A stretch of DNA of 64,000 nt, taken from Cryobacterium sp. N22 (GTDB taxonomy: Bacteria; Actinomycetota; Actinomycetes; Actinomycetales; Microbacteriaceae). The notes under the pieces were generated by a model. The model was not told where the DNA came from. It saw only the letters and a list, made by a program, of their open reading frames with translations, and searched no databases. The position numbers were made by a program, and so were the translations under genes. Numbering within the stretch: the stretch's first letter is position 1; every line of letters begins with the position of its first letter. Shown piece by piece: positions 16,443-25,360 of this stretch. The DNA lies in contig NZ_PJJP01000038.1 of the NCBI RefSeq assembly GCF_002929555.1, positions 131,409 through 195,408 on the forward strand, given 5' to 3'.

Positions 16443-17435
16443 TTAGACCGAACGGGCGAGCTGCGGTCCTTCGGCGAGCTGACGCTCGTATTCGGCCTTG
16501 GCGGCGATGTTCTTCGCGGTGATGCTGCGGCCGCGACGGGCGATCCAGGCGCCGAACCAGATCGGCACTTCGCGGGCCACGATGGCCGCGGCGATGGCGC
16601 CGGGGTTCAACCACTGGGTGCTCACGAAGCGGGCGGCTTCGGCGGGAGTGAGGTTCCACGCCTGCACGGCGAGCAGGGCGCCGCCGATGTAGGAGAAGTA
16701 GACGACCACGGCAACGAGGAAGCCGCCGAGCACGTAGGCCCACCAGCCGGCGCGGTTGAGCACCGCGACCAGCAGCGCGAAGGCGAGGAAGAAGAAGATC
16801 ACCGGCACGTAGAAGACCGGCAGCACCAGGAAGTCGGTGAACCGGCTGGTGGCGTCGGCGACGGAGGCCGCGTTGGCCGCGGAGATGAAGAACGCGATGA
16901 CCGCGTAAACCACGGCGAACACCGCGGTGGCGATCAGGCCGATGAGGATGCCGGCGGCCCGGTTGCCCAGGGTCTTGGGCGGGGTGGGCGCGGTGACGTA
17001 CACCGGGCTCTGCGAGAACTGTTGGGTCTGCTGCTGCACCGGCTGCTCCACGGTGGCCTGCGCGACGGCGGGTGCCGTCGTGGCTGCCGGGGTAGGCACG
17101 TAGGTGGGCGTGTAGTCCTTCTGCTTCGCAACGGCTTCATCGCGGGCAACCTCGGCCGGGGTGGGCTCGGCGGTGAGTCGTTCGACCTTCTCGGTCGGCG
17201 CCTCCGACGCGTTGACCGTCGCCGGGGCGGCCGGTTCGTAGTCGATCGGCTCGCCGGGAACGTAAGCGGGCTCGGGGGTCGAGGTCTCGGCCGCATGCTC
17301 GCGCGCAGGCTCGTCGACGGTCTTGCTCGGGTCGGCCACGGTCGTGGGCTCCGGGCTCTGATCGTCGTAGATGTGCTCGGTGGGCGCATCCGCGTTGTGG
17401 TTCTTGTTGCCCTCGGGGGGCGTGGTGTCGGTCAT
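16443..17435 (-). CDS. Membrane protein with acidic, proline-rich cytoplasmic N-terminus
   Basis: The ATG at 17435 follows a GAGGAG site and gives 330 residues. The first 150 are disordered and acidic, with many Thr, Pro and Glu (TPEPAYVPGEPIDYEPAAPA) and a Gln-rich patch (VQQQTQQFSQ). After that come about four membrane segments (GILIGLIATAVFAVVYAVIA first) and a basic tail (RRGRSITAKNIAAKAEYERQ). The Thr-rich tail could be a phosphorylation target for the FHA domain of the EssC protein encoded two genes downstream. That link is inference. A TACAGT box about 50 bases upstream may be its -10. Confidence 0.65.
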   Translation of the reverse strand: MTDTTPPEGNKNHNADAPTEHIYDDQSPEPTTVADPSKTVDEPAREHAAETSTPEPAYVPGEPIDYEPAAPATVNASEAPTEKVERLTAEPTPAEVARDEAVAKQKDYTPTYVPTPAATTAPAVAQATVEQPVQQQTQQFSQSPVYVTAPTPPKTLGNRAAGILIGLIATAVFAVVYAVIAFFISAANAASVADATSRFTDFLVLPVFYVPVIFFFLAFALLVAVLNRAGWWAYVLGGFLVAVVVYFSYIGGALLAVQAWNLTPAEAARFVSTQWLNPGAIAAAIVAREVPIWFGAWIARRGRSITAKNIAAKAEYERQLAEGPQLARSV

Positions 17436-17549
17436 GCTGCACTCCTCGTGAGCCTCGCGGCCGTAGCTCTGTGCTGCAACTGTAGCAATTACGGGGGTCA
17501 AGTCGACGGAAGCGCGGGGCGCGCGGCGGCTATCCTTGCGTATCGCCAG

Positions 17550-18257
17550 TCAGTCAGCTGGGGCTAGTTCAGCCGGCGCGTCTGGCAGGAGTACATAAAC
17601 CAGTCCGGTGATGAGGGCGGTGACGTTCGATTCACCCTCCTCTACGGTCTCGGCAGTGGTGGTGACGCCCGACACGAGGACTAGGCGCTCACCGGTCTGC
17701 AGACCATTGACGAATTCGAGGGCGTTTCCGTAGCTGCCGTTGACCGTCACGGTCACAGTGAGGGAAACGAAGTTGCCGGCCGTGATCTGAGCACTTGTCA
17801 CGGGGGGCACGCCGGCTAGCGGGGCATCGACGGCGCCTTCAGTCGGTGCCGTGTCTGTCGCGCTGGGCTCTGCCGTTTCACCAGCATCCTCGGCGGCGAC
17901 AACCTCGACCGGCGCATAGGGCACTGCATCGGACACGGTAAATCCAGTCAGGACGACTTGGCTTCGTTCAGCAAGAGCGCCCAGCTGCTTGACGAACGCG
18001 GGCATCTGGGTTGTGTTCGGCACTGAGTCTTGCAACGGCTCCAGGTCGGCCTTTAGGTCGTCCAGTCCCTCGAAATCCTTCTCAAGCTGGGCTAAAACCG
18101 TGGCCTGGCTCGCGTTAGAGGCTGCCACTAATCCGCGCTGCTCATCGGCAGCTGCCTTGGCGGCCAACTGGGGTTGGATGCCCAGCAAAACACCGACAAC
18201 CATCACAATGACCATGACAAGGACGGACCCGATCATCCAAAGCTTGTTTCTATCCAC
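17550..18257 (-). CDS. pilO: Type IV pilus inner-membrane protein PilO-like
   Basis: A 235-residue bitopic protein. One membrane segment (MIGSVLVMVIVMVVGVLLGI) is followed by a coiled-coil region and an extracytoplasmic ferredoxin-like domain (SLTVTVTVNGSYGNALEFVN, then GLQTGERLVLVSGV). PilO pairs with PilN to form the alignment subcomplex linking PilM to the pilus machine. It follows the pilN gene by two bases and is the last gene of the operon. An Ala/Glu/Pro-rich insert around residues 120-150 is specific to this protein. Identity rests on topology, position and the paired PilM/PilN genes. The start is GTG with GGGGAG upstream. Confidence 0.82.
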   Translation of the reverse strand: MDRNKLWMIGSVLVMVIVMVVGVLLGIQPQLAAKAAADEQRGLVAASNASQATVLAQLEKDFEGLDDLKADLEPLQDSVPNTTQMPAFVKQLGALAERSQVVLTGFTVSDAVPYAPVEVVAAEDAGETAEPSATDTAPTEGAVDAPLAGVPPVTSAQITAGNFVSLTVTVTVNGSYGNALEFVNGLQTGERLVLVSGVTTTAETVEEGESNVTALITGLVYVLLPDAPAELAPAD

Positions 18258-18259
18258 AG

Positions 18260-18922
18260 TTACTCCCCCTCGGTGACGAAGCGGTGCGCAAACGCGGCGT
18301 CATTTATGTGCATGGTGACTTCAGCGGTGTAGACCCCGGCGTCGTCACGGGTCACCGATCCGGGGAGAGCGTCGGCGAACCCGGGAAGTGTCGCTAGGGC
18401 GTCCAGCCAGGTCGGCACGTCGGGAAGGGTGGAACTCGTTGCGGTGAAGGTGACCGTAGCAACTCGTGCGCCTTGAAGCGGTGCGGTGGGCTGGACATAT
18501 CTCGTCAGTGGTGTCGCGGAGTCGACGGCAACTGAATTTATCGTCACACTGGCCGGCAGAATGGCCTGTACGCCCTGGAGGTACTCTTTCCAATCGATCT
18601 CGGTCGAGGCGCCCACCTGCTGGGCAGCCTCGATCAAATCGACTTCACGTTGTACCGTGCGCACCTCAATAAACTCGTACTGCTTTTCCAGGAGTGCCGG
18701 AGTCAGTGCCTGCTCGCTCGTCAGTTGAGCCTGCGCCTGCAGGGCTACCGCGAACGATGCCGCCGTTCCCACGACCACGATAGCCACTACTCCAATGACA
18801 GCGAGGCCCAGCTTGCGACGGACCGCCGTGGCGGCCCGCTCCTTCTTCACTTCCGGCGGGAGCAGGTCTACGGTCGGTTCGCCTCCGACCACCAGCGAGT
18901 CGTTGTTCGCTGCCCGACTCAC
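18260..18922 (-). CDS. pilN: Type IV pilus assembly protein PilN-like
   Basis: A 220-residue protein whose cytoplasmic N-terminus contains PTVDLLPPEVKKERAA. This matches the conserved 'NLLP' motif by which PilN grips PilM. One membrane segment (LAVIGVVAIVVVGTAASFAV), a coiled-coil and a periplasm-side-type alpha/beta domain follow (ILPASVTINSVAVDSATPL). It overlaps the pilM gene by four bases. In this monoderm the C-terminal domain would lie between membrane and wall. Confidence 0.88.
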   Translation of the reverse strand: MSRAANNDSLVVGGEPTVDLLPPEVKKERAATAVRRKLGLAVIGVVAIVVVGTAASFAVALQAQAQLTSEQALTPALLEKQYEFIEVRTVQREVDLIEAAQQVGASTEIDWKEYLQGVQAILPASVTINSVAVDSATPLTRYVQPTAPLQGARVATVTFTATSSTLPDVPTWLDALATLPGFADALPGSVTRDDAGVYTAEVTMHINDAAFAHRFVTEGE

Positions 18923-19968
18923 GCGGCACGACCGAGTGCGAGGCCGAGGGCCACCGAGTAGGCAGACACGTTGGTTAGCAGTTCTTTGGTGTCAAGCTCG
19001 TGCGCTAAAACGACGGTTGATAGCGGGTCGCCAACGACAACCGACAGGCGTGTCATTTCAGCCAGCGCCTCTGGAAGGCCGCGCAATTGTGCGCCACCGC
19101 CACTCAACACGATTAGGTGCACCGAGTCCATGGGGCGAGTGTTGACAAAATAATTGATGGTGTTACGGAGGCTCGAAAGTTGCTCTTTCGCGATTCTATA
19201 AATCACCTCGACCGCTACCTTGTCCGCGGCAGCCACCGCACCCACCGCCAGACCGAGACGTCGCTTCAGGTCGGCGGCCTGGGCGGCTTCTAGCTCGAAG
19301 TCACGCTCCAGCGCCTGGGTGATGTCATCACCGCCGGTGGCAATAATTCGGACAAACTGCGGAACGCCGTCGGTGGCAATGACGACGCTCGTAGTGCTGC
19401 CCCCGATATCGACCAGGGCGACCGTGCCCTCGACGCCGGGACGGGAGAGTAGCAATCGGCTCAGCGCGAAGGGAATAAGGTCAACGTCGATTGTGGTCAG
19501 CCCCGCGAGGGCGGTGGTCTTGATATTGGCCAGGACTGCAGCCTTAATTGCAGCGATGAGCAGGCCGCGTACCATGGGCCCATTCTCGCCTTCCACCTCC
19601 GCGATCGGGTAGAAGTCGAGGACAGCCTCAACGACGGGGATCGGCAGCATGTCCTGCACTTCGAAGGGCAGGGTTTCCCGAATGCGTGCCAGCGGCATCT
19701 TCGGCACAGACAGTTCGCGGGCGAGCACCCGCTGGTTCCCCATGCCAAGCACCACGTTCTTGCTCTTGAACCGTCCTGCCGACCACAGTTGCCTCAAGAC
19801 CGCGGCCACTGCCTCGATGTCGACGACTTCGCCCCGGCTCACCGATCCCACCGGCAGTGGAACCTCGTGGTATCGCAGCAGCGTCGGCTGCGCCTTGCCC
19901 GGGTTGCTCACCTCAACAGCGCGCACCGACACCGTGCCGATGTCAATCCCTACGACGTTCGTGGCCAC
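18919..19968 (-). CDS. pilM: Type IV pilus assembly ATPase-fold protein PilM
   Basis: A 349-residue cytoplasmic actin-fold protein. It shows the phosphate-binding loop GIDIGTVSVRAVEV near the N-terminus, the second ATP loop VDIGGSTTSVVIATDG, and a late adenosine-motif-like VLSGGGAQLRGL. PilM sits under the membrane, binds the N-terminus of PilN and links it to the assembly ATPases. The start is a GTG at 19968 with AGGAG seven bases upstream. A 37-base gap separates it from pilD, and it overlaps pilN. Length is typical for the family. Confidence 0.93.
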   Translation of the reverse strand: MATNVVGIDIGTVSVRAVEVSNPGKAQPTLLRYHEVPLPVGSVSRGEVVDIEAVAAVLRQLWSAGRFKSKNVVLGMGNQRVLARELSVPKMPLARIRETLPFEVQDMLPIPVVEAVLDFYPIAEVEGENGPMVRGLLIAAIKAAVLANIKTTALAGLTTIDVDLIPFALSRLLLSRPGVEGTVALVDIGGSTTSVVIATDGVPQFVRIIATGGDDITQALERDFELEAAQAADLKRRLGLAVGAVAAADKVAVEVIYRIAKEQLSSLRNTINYFVNTRPMDSVHLIVLSGGGAQLRGLPEALAEMTRLSVVVGDPLSTVVLAHELDTKELLTNVSAYSVALGLALGRAA

Positions 19969-20005
19969 TTGAGTGCTCCTCTATTGCTGATGAAGTCCTT
20001 CATTG

Positions 20006-20851
20006 CTATACCGCTCCCAGAAGCGTCAAGTAACCGTCCCACACTCGGTCACCAAAGAAGATTCCCACCCACGCACCGGCCAGCATCCAGGGACCGAACG
20101 GAATACCGCTCTTTCGCGTCGCCCGCCGAGCGACGAGCAGTCCGACGGCGTAGAAACCGCCGAGAAGGAACGCCGCGAATGATCCAACTGCCAGCTCTCC
20201 CCAGCCCAAGTAACCCAGGAACAGCCCGAGAACTCCCGCAAGCTTAACGTCGCCGAAGCCCATACCGCCGGGGTACACCATCGCCATCAGGAAGTATGCG
20301 AACCACATCGCCGCTAGGCCAATGCCGGCGCGCAGGACCGCCCCGAGATCGCCCGATGTCAGGGCAGCCAGTGAAAGCAGGACGGTGCCGACGATATACC
20401 CGGGCAGCACGATCGAATTCGGGAGACGGTGCACGTCAACGTCGATCAGTGCCAGCGCGATGCTCACGGCTGCTAAGTAGAAAAACGCACCCAGAACCAG
20501 CAACTCGTTCGTGATTCCGTTTGCATTCGTCGGCTCGTCCGTGAACAGGTGCAATGTGACAGCAACGAACGCCGCAGCCGTTCCAGCTTCGACGAGTGGG
20601 TAGCGTACCGAGATGGCCGTGCGGCAACTACGGCATTTGCCGGCGAGCAGAATCCAGGACAGCACAGGGATGTTGTCCCGGGAGGCAATGGCCGCGCCAC
20701 AGCGAGGGCAGGAGCTCGGAGGGACGACGACCGACATGCCTGCCGGCACCCGGTACACCACGACATTCAGGAACGATCCGATGGCGAGACCAAGCACGGC
20801 GCTGAGCACCGAAACGAGGACTGTAAAACTGGCCTGCAACGGCTCGATCAC
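20006..20851 (-). CDS. pilD: Prepilin peptidase / N-methyltransferase
   Basis: A 281-residue polytopic aspartic peptidase (A24 family) that trims the leader of type IV prepilins and methylates the new N-terminus. The cytoplasmic zinc site is complete, with CPRC (48-51) and CRSC (73-76), as needed for the bifunctional form. The peptidase aspartates lie in LIDVDVHRLPN (about 136-146) and in GMGFGDVKL (Asp201). About seven hydrophobic segments are present. It overlaps the pilX-like gene by four bases. Its substrates are probably the four prepilin-like proteins encoded just upstream. Confidence 0.95.
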   Translation of the reverse strand: MIEPLQASFTVLVSVLSAVLGLAIGSFLNVVVYRVPAGMSVVVPPSSCPRCGAAIASRDNIPVLSWILLAGKCRSCRTAISVRYPLVEAGTAAAFVAVTLHLFTDEPTNANGITNELLVLGAFFYLAAVSIALALIDVDVHRLPNSIVLPGYIVGTVLLSLAALTSGDLGAVLRAGIGLAAMWFAYFLMAMVYPGGMGFGDVKLAGVLGLFLGYLGWGELAVGSFAAFLLGGFYAVGLLVARRATRKSGIPFGPWMLAGAWVGIFFGDRVWDGYLTLLGAV

Positions 20852-22626
20852 GGGATCGCCACTCCCTTTGCCGTAAAGGCCGGCTTCACCTCGACCACGA
20901 CGTTTACGCCGTAGGTGGTCGACACTGGCGAAAGGAATTTCGGAGGCGCGACGTAACGGAATCGGTCATCGTAGCCATAGGCCTTTGTATACCCGTTGCT
21001 ACCGCTGCGAACGATTCCCCGGAACTTCTGGGAGATTGCTCCTTTTACGGTCAAAATGCCCTGGCTGCCTCCGCGGTCATAGTTCTGCACCTGGAAGGTG
21101 TGCGAAACCGAAAGGATGGCCGCATTGATCGTTCGATTGTTGCCAAGGAGCGCTGAGTACGATCCGCTCGAGTATTTCACTGGGTTCCACACCCACACTG
21201 CGTTCTGGCCCACCAAGCCGAGCACGTCATCCTGCGCGGTCGCGTAGGTGACATCGCCGGTGATGTATACGTAGTTCTCCGCGGCGAGAGTCATCGCGCC
21301 GCGTAGCGTACCCTGCACGAAAAGATCGCCGTTTCTACAGCCGTAGGACGACGAGATCGAGTCGACCCACTCGCTGGCTCGCGGATACCCGATGCCGTTT
21401 CCGGCTGCACAAACCGAGTTCGAATACCCGCTGGGGTACATCAAAGTGCCGCTGGTCGGCCAAGTGTTCGGATTCCCGACGGTCGTGGGAACATTTTGCA
21501 CAAAGATCAGATTGCGGTCGAGCACATCAATTGTCGCGCCGGTGGAGGAAGCCAACCCGTTGGTGCCGGCTCCCGGCGTGCCACATACGGCCGGAGTTGT
21601 ACCGGACGTTGCCGGATCCCCAGCCACATTCGTCTTTTTCGTCCACGGTGATTTCACGTTCATCTTGCCATCGCTGGTGAGGGTGATGCTCGTGGGCCCC
21701 GTGTACAGGCATCCGGGCACGGCCACCACGGCGATCGGCAGGTCGGAGCGGGTCTCGTCTTTCATCTCCGAGTTCGTCTGGGGCATGGCTATTTTGGGGC
21801 TATAGGTCGGGTTGCCCTTAGAGAAGACCTGACCGGTGCAGGTGGAGCCATTCGAGTCCCGTTTGAGGTAACGCAGGCCGGCCGCGGGGTTGTTGGAGGT
21901 AGTCACGATTCCGTTGAAGGTTGCCTGGCAGACCCGGAGCGTGTCGTTGGAATGTAGCGGCCCGTTAATGACGTCACCATTGCCGAACGCAATATCACTG
22001 CACTGACTGTAGGGCGGGTTGGGTCCGGGCCGACCCTGCCAGGCGTATTTTTCGCATGTTGCCACGTCGTCACCGTTTTGATCGGGATCCTGAATTTCGT
22101 AGTCGGTGAAGTAGAGGAAGTCGATGAAACCTTGCTGTTTCAAGTTGGCGACGATAGATCGGGTGGCGTCCCCGACGCGGCCGGTGGCGCGAATGCGCAG
22201 GATGCCAGAGTCAGAGTACTGCGAGGTGTCCACCTCGTAACGGTAGGAGGCCCGCCCTCCACTGCCTTCGACTACTCCCCAAGTTCCGCTCGCCCCCACG
22301 CCGAAGGCAGGGTTGGCCTGGGTGCCAGTTGGCAGGCTTAGCGTACTGCTGGTGCTGAACGGTGCGGCCGAGTTGCCGTAGATCATGTAGGCATTGTCGT
22401 TGGCCAGCCGACTCTCGTATTCCTCAACACCCGCATAGGCAGCGGAGCCTGCTGCGCTCCAGTTCTGGTCGGAGTTGGCCTTGATGAGTCCACTCACGGA
22501 CGTCGTCAAGGCCATCGTCACCAGAATCAGCATGACCATCCCGGTACCAATCACCATTGGGAGTGCGACACCGTCATCTGTGCCGGCCGCGCGGAGACGA
22601 GCGAATATGCGATTGATCGTGAGCAT
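20848..22626 (-). CDS. PilX-like minor pilin with large extracellular domain
   Basis: A 592-residue protein. After a short leader ending in DDG comes the hydrophobic helix VALPMVIGTGMVMLILVTMA, as in PilX-type minor pilins, with Pro in place of the usual Glu5. The rest is a large, Gly/Ser/Asn-rich, beta-strand-rich ectodomain of about 540 residues containing several cysteines. That is far longer than typical PilX (about 160-200). One base overlaps the pilW-like gene. Minor pilins prime assembly and sit at the tip, so this may be the main tip adhesin. No named adhesin domain was recognised. 'PilX-like' comes from the N-terminus and operon position. Confidence 0.75.
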   Translation of the reverse strand: MLTINRIFARLRAAGTDDGVALPMVIGTGMVMLILVTMALTTSVSGLIKANSDQNWSAAGSAAYAGVEEYESRLANDNAYMIYGNSAAPFSTSSTLSLPTGTQANPAFGVGASGTWGVVEGSGGRASYRYEVDTSQYSDSGILRIRATGRVGDATRSIVANLKQQGFIDFLYFTDYEIQDPDQNGDDVATCEKYAWQGRPGPNPPYSQCSDIAFGNGDVINGPLHSNDTLRVCQATFNGIVTTSNNPAAGLRYLKRDSNGSTCTGQVFSKGNPTYSPKIAMPQTNSEMKDETRSDLPIAVVAVPGCLYTGPTSITLTSDGKMNVKSPWTKKTNVAGDPATSGTTPAVCGTPGAGTNGLASSTGATIDVLDRNLIFVQNVPTTVGNPNTWPTSGTLMYPSGYSNSVCAAGNGIGYPRASEWVDSISSSYGCRNGDLFVQGTLRGAMTLAAENYVYITGDVTYATAQDDVLGLVGQNAVWVWNPVKYSSGSYSALLGNNRTINAAILSVSHTFQVQNYDRGGSQGILTVKGAISQKFRGIVRSGSNGYTKAYGYDDRFRYVAPPKFLSPVSTTYGVNVVVEVKPAFTAKGVAIP

Positions 22627-23318
22627 CAGGGCCCCGTCCGGAAGACTGGGAGGTTGGGCATGCCGACGGTGTTCTGTAGCGTCACCGCTGATCGAGAGTC
22701 GGTTGCACTGCCCTGGAGGGTCATGGTGACCTTCACAGCGGCGATCGTATCTCGCTGGTCCAGGGTGAGCCCAGCGGAAGGCGCTGTGAGTTCAGTTCCG
22801 TCCTTGAGCACGTAGGTGAAGAGGGAGGGCGCGCTGCCACTCGGTGCTGCAACCGTTCCGGCCATAATCCTGGTCGAGCTCGACGTGGGCGAAAAAGTGA
22901 AAAAACCCGAGCCGATGGGCGACTCGATGGCCGGCCACTGCGTTTCGATCAGCCGACGGCTGGTGTCCAGGGAGAGCCGAATCTTCACTGGCAGTTCAGC
23001 GGAGGACACCAAGTTGATGTAGGCATAGAGAGTGACCGACTCCGGGAGTGCAGATTCGAGCGCCGGCTGGTTGGCCGCTCCGGAGACCGGATTTTCTGTC
23101 GCGGCGCGGATGACCCGCGATACCTCGTTCATGCCGTTCGACGCCTCACGGCTGTTGGCGCTCACGATGCGCGTTTGCGACACCGTTCGCATGGTGCTCA
23201 AGTAAAGGCCGGAGATCATCGTGGCCACGATTGCGAGCAACAGCATCGCCACCAGAAGCTCTACCAGGCTCAGGCCCTGCTCGCCGCCCTTCAACCGGCG
23301 CCAGCCGGCGGTGATCAC
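22626..23318 (-). CDS. PilW/PulJ-like minor prepilin
   Basis: A 230-residue prepilin with a basic leader (AGWRRLKGGEQG) and a class III cleavage site, G before LSLVELLVAMLLLAIVATM, with Glu at mature position five. The C-terminal 190 residues form a globular domain (TVTLYAYINLV-like strands). Together with the PilV-like and PilX-like proteins it would form the initiating tip complex. It overlaps the PilV-like gene by four bases. Confidence 0.82.
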   Translation of the reverse strand: MITAGWRRLKGGEQGLSLVELLVAMLLLAIVATMISGLYLSTMRTVSQTRIVSANSREASNGMNEVSRVIRAATENPVSGAANQPALESALPESVTLYAYINLVSSAELPVKIRLSLDTSRRLIETQWPAIESPIGSGFFTFSPTSSSTRIMAGTVAAPSGSAPSLFTYVLKDGTELTAPSAGLTLDQRDTIAAVKVTMTLQGSATDSRSAVTLQNTVGMPNLPVFRTGP

Positions 23319-24688
23319 GGGGCCACCACAATTCGCGGGTCGAGAGTCAGGAGGCCAGCCGCCGACACGGTCGACGGCGGCGGCGCAGTCAGGCCGGTCG
23401 AGACCGCAATCGTCGCGGTAGCTGCGGTACTGCCTCGGTAAAGCTTCCAGACCCCGTACGGGAGAGCTATCGAGACCGAGTCGTTGGTGAGCTTGTCGAA
23501 GGTATATATCATGGTGTCCGCACAGCCGGCTGCTCCCGTTCCCGGCGCATGGGCCTGCGAGATCGCCTTGAGAAATTGCCCGTTGAGTCCGGTAACCGTG
23601 GCCAGTCCCATCGGCACCGCAGTCGCCACGCTACCTCCAGGCACCGTCGCTACGGCCGGAAAAGCAGGGCCCACCGCACCGCCTGCGCCGGGAGTGGTCC
23701 ATTCGGCGGGGTCTGGCGAAAGGCACCCGGGCAAACTGGCGCTTGGCGCAACATACTTGCCACTGAAGACTCGGTAACCGGAGGGGAACGCGTGCAGCGC
23801 GAACGCCTTGGAGAGTGCGTTGGTCGCGGCCGAGGGCGTGTAGAGGGGGTAAGTGCTCTTGAACGTGGTGTCCAGATTCGTCGGAATCACGGCCGAACCC
23901 GCGGGGGCGTTGGACGCGTAATTGACGGTGTAGGCACCGGACCTGTCGTATTGAAAGGACACCGATGCTGCCGTGCCGGCAGTGACGCCAACGAAGGTCA
24001 ACGGGGTGGCCTTCTGATTCACGTCGACGGAGTTGGCCGCCGTGATCGACACGTTATAGTTCCCGGGTGCAACTTTGAGAATATAGCTGCAGCCTTGAGC
24101 ATCTGTCGGCTCAGGGGTCTCGGTCAGAGCCACGGCGCCCGCTGCAGGAGTGGCCGGGGCGGCCGTGACTGTCACACCAGCGTTGCCAGCTCCCGATGCG
24201 CCGCGCACGGATACCAGAATGGTCCCCAGCGTCGGGTCATTGATTCGGGTACCGGGCGCGATTACTGTGTCGGCGCGAACTGCGGGCGTGGACGCTCGCA
24301 TACCGGCCCAGGTGACGGAGACGTTGACACGCTTGTACTTGAGTTGTCCACCGCCGGACCCGCAGGTGGCGTCGGCGCTAGTGCTCGTGACCCAGTTGGT
24401 TGTGCGGTGAATGTAGAAGGTCGTACCGTTCATCGTGGACGTTTTGTCGGCGTCCACCAGCGTGAAAAGATCCTCGACGGCCCGGCTGAGGTCTATTTCC
24501 TGCGCGACCAAGTTGGCTGCCGCGGTGCGGGAGCGGTTATCGCTGCCCATCGTGAGCGACAACGTAAGGGCATATGCCACCGACACCGAGATCATGGCGA
24601 ACACCATCATGGCAACGATGATCTCGATGAGAGTGAGACCCGACTGCCGAATGTGACCGTCGCCGAGTCGAGCACGAATCCAACTCAT
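23315..24688 (-). CDS. PilV-like minor prepilin with carboxypeptidase-regulatory-like domains
   Basis: A 457-residue prepilin. The cleavage site is QSG before LTLIEIIVAMMVFAMISVSV, with Glu at +5. Its ectodomain is unusually long. Residues about 165-260 form a repeat domain (TLGTILVSVRGASGAGNAGV, then APGNYNVSITAANSV) of the carboxypeptidase-regulatory/prealbumin type often seen on surface adhesins. The C-terminal part holds cysteines that may form a disulphide. It is well placed to project from the pilus tip. It lies 112 bases downstream of pilA. Confidence 0.8.
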   Translation of the reverse strand: MSWIRARLGDGHIRQSGLTLIEIIVAMMVFAMISVSVAYALTLSLTMGSDNRSRTAAANLVAQEIDLSRAVEDLFTLVDADKTSTMNGTTFYIHRTTNWVTSTSADATCGSGGGQLKYKRVNVSVTWAGMRASTPAVRADTVIAPGTRINDPTLGTILVSVRGASGAGNAGVTVTAAPATPAAGAVALTETPEPTDAQGCSYILKVAPGNYNVSITAANSVDVNQKATPLTFVGVTAGTAASVSFQYDRSGAYTVNYASNAPAGSAVIPTNLDTTFKSTYPLYTPSAATNALSKAFALHAFPSGYRVFSGKYVAPSASLPGCLSPDPAEWTTPGAGGAVGPAFPAVATVPGGSVATAVPMGLATVTGLNGQFLKAISQAHAPGTGAAGCADTMIYTFDKLTNDSVSIALPYGVWKLYRGSTAATATIAVSTGLTAPPPSTVSAAGLLTLDPRIVVAP

Positions 24689-24800
24689 GTCACAACTCCT
24701 GGCGTTGTTTAGTGCAAGGTACGGCTCTTCTCACCACGTGGGGTGCCGCATATTGCAACACCCCACATGGTGCGCCCGACGCATTTCGGGCCCTATTTTG

Positions 24801-25274
24801 CTACGGAGCCGTGCAGGCAGTGGGAAGAGTCGCCGGTGAGACCAGCTTTACAACCCCACCCGATTCAAGGGCGTAGAAGACGGAAGCGCCGGAGCTTGTG
24901 CTCTTTCCGGCCACACAGAATGCGCTGCCGGTGCCAGCCTTGTAGCTCAGCGCGGAGGTGTTCGCGCCCTTGGATGCGCCGGCGTTGCCCGCGTCGGTGG
25001 TCGGCGCGCCGCCAGTGATCACTGCGGCAACCGTTGGGAGTGTACCTGTGCCCGTCTGCATGCTAACGACGGCCGTCTTGAGGTTTGAGACGTCGGACTG
25101 CGCCGAACTGTCCTTGGCATTGTCCTGCACACCCAAGTACACCGGGATGGCAATGGCGGCGAGGATGCCGATGATGATCACCACGACCAGGAGTTCGATC
25201 AGGGTGAAACCTTTTTGGTTTTCATCGGGGTTGTTGCGACGGCGGTTGAGAGCGGCGAGGCTGCGAGCTAGCAC
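24801..25274 (-). CDS. pilA: Major type IV prepilin PilA
   Basis: A 157-residue type IVa prepilin. The leader (MLARSLAALNRRRNNPDENQ) ends in KG and is followed by FTLIELLVVVIIIGILAAIA, with the conserved Glu5. PilD would cut between Gly and Phe. The globular domain is small (about 100 residues), Ala/Gly/Thr-rich, and carries two cysteines about 20 residues from each other near the C-terminus (AFCVAGK and PTACTAP) that can form the D-region disulphide. The start is GTG at 25274 with AAAGGA upstream. A separate AT-rich promoter region in front suggests it is transcribed more strongly than its neighbours. Confidence 0.93.
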   Translation of the reverse strand: MLARSLAALNRRRNNPDENQKGFTLIELLVVVIIIGILAAIAIPVYLGVQDNAKDSSAQSDVSNLKTAVVSMQTGTGTLPTVAAVITGGAPTTDAGNAGASKGANTSALSYKAGTGSAFCVAGKSTSSGASVFYALESGGVVKLVSPATLPTACTAP

Positions 25275-25331
25275 GAGAGATCCTTTTCTTTGGGCGTCGG
25301 TGACCTTGCGGTCGGGCCCGTTCGGACTTGC

Positions 25332-25360
25332 CTAATATTCGCAGGTTATTTTCAGGTAAA
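25332..25360 (-). promoter_or_regulatory. Candidate sigma-70-type promoter of pilA
   Basis: On the minus strand TTTACC (25355-25360) and TATTAG (25332-25337) are separated by 17 bases in a locally AT-rich stretch, unlike the GC-rich surroundings. Transcription would begin about 50 bases before the GTG of pilA. Upstream, a short GC stem (CCCCC/GGGGG near 25394-25408) may mark the end of transcripts coming from pilC. Confidence 0.45.
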
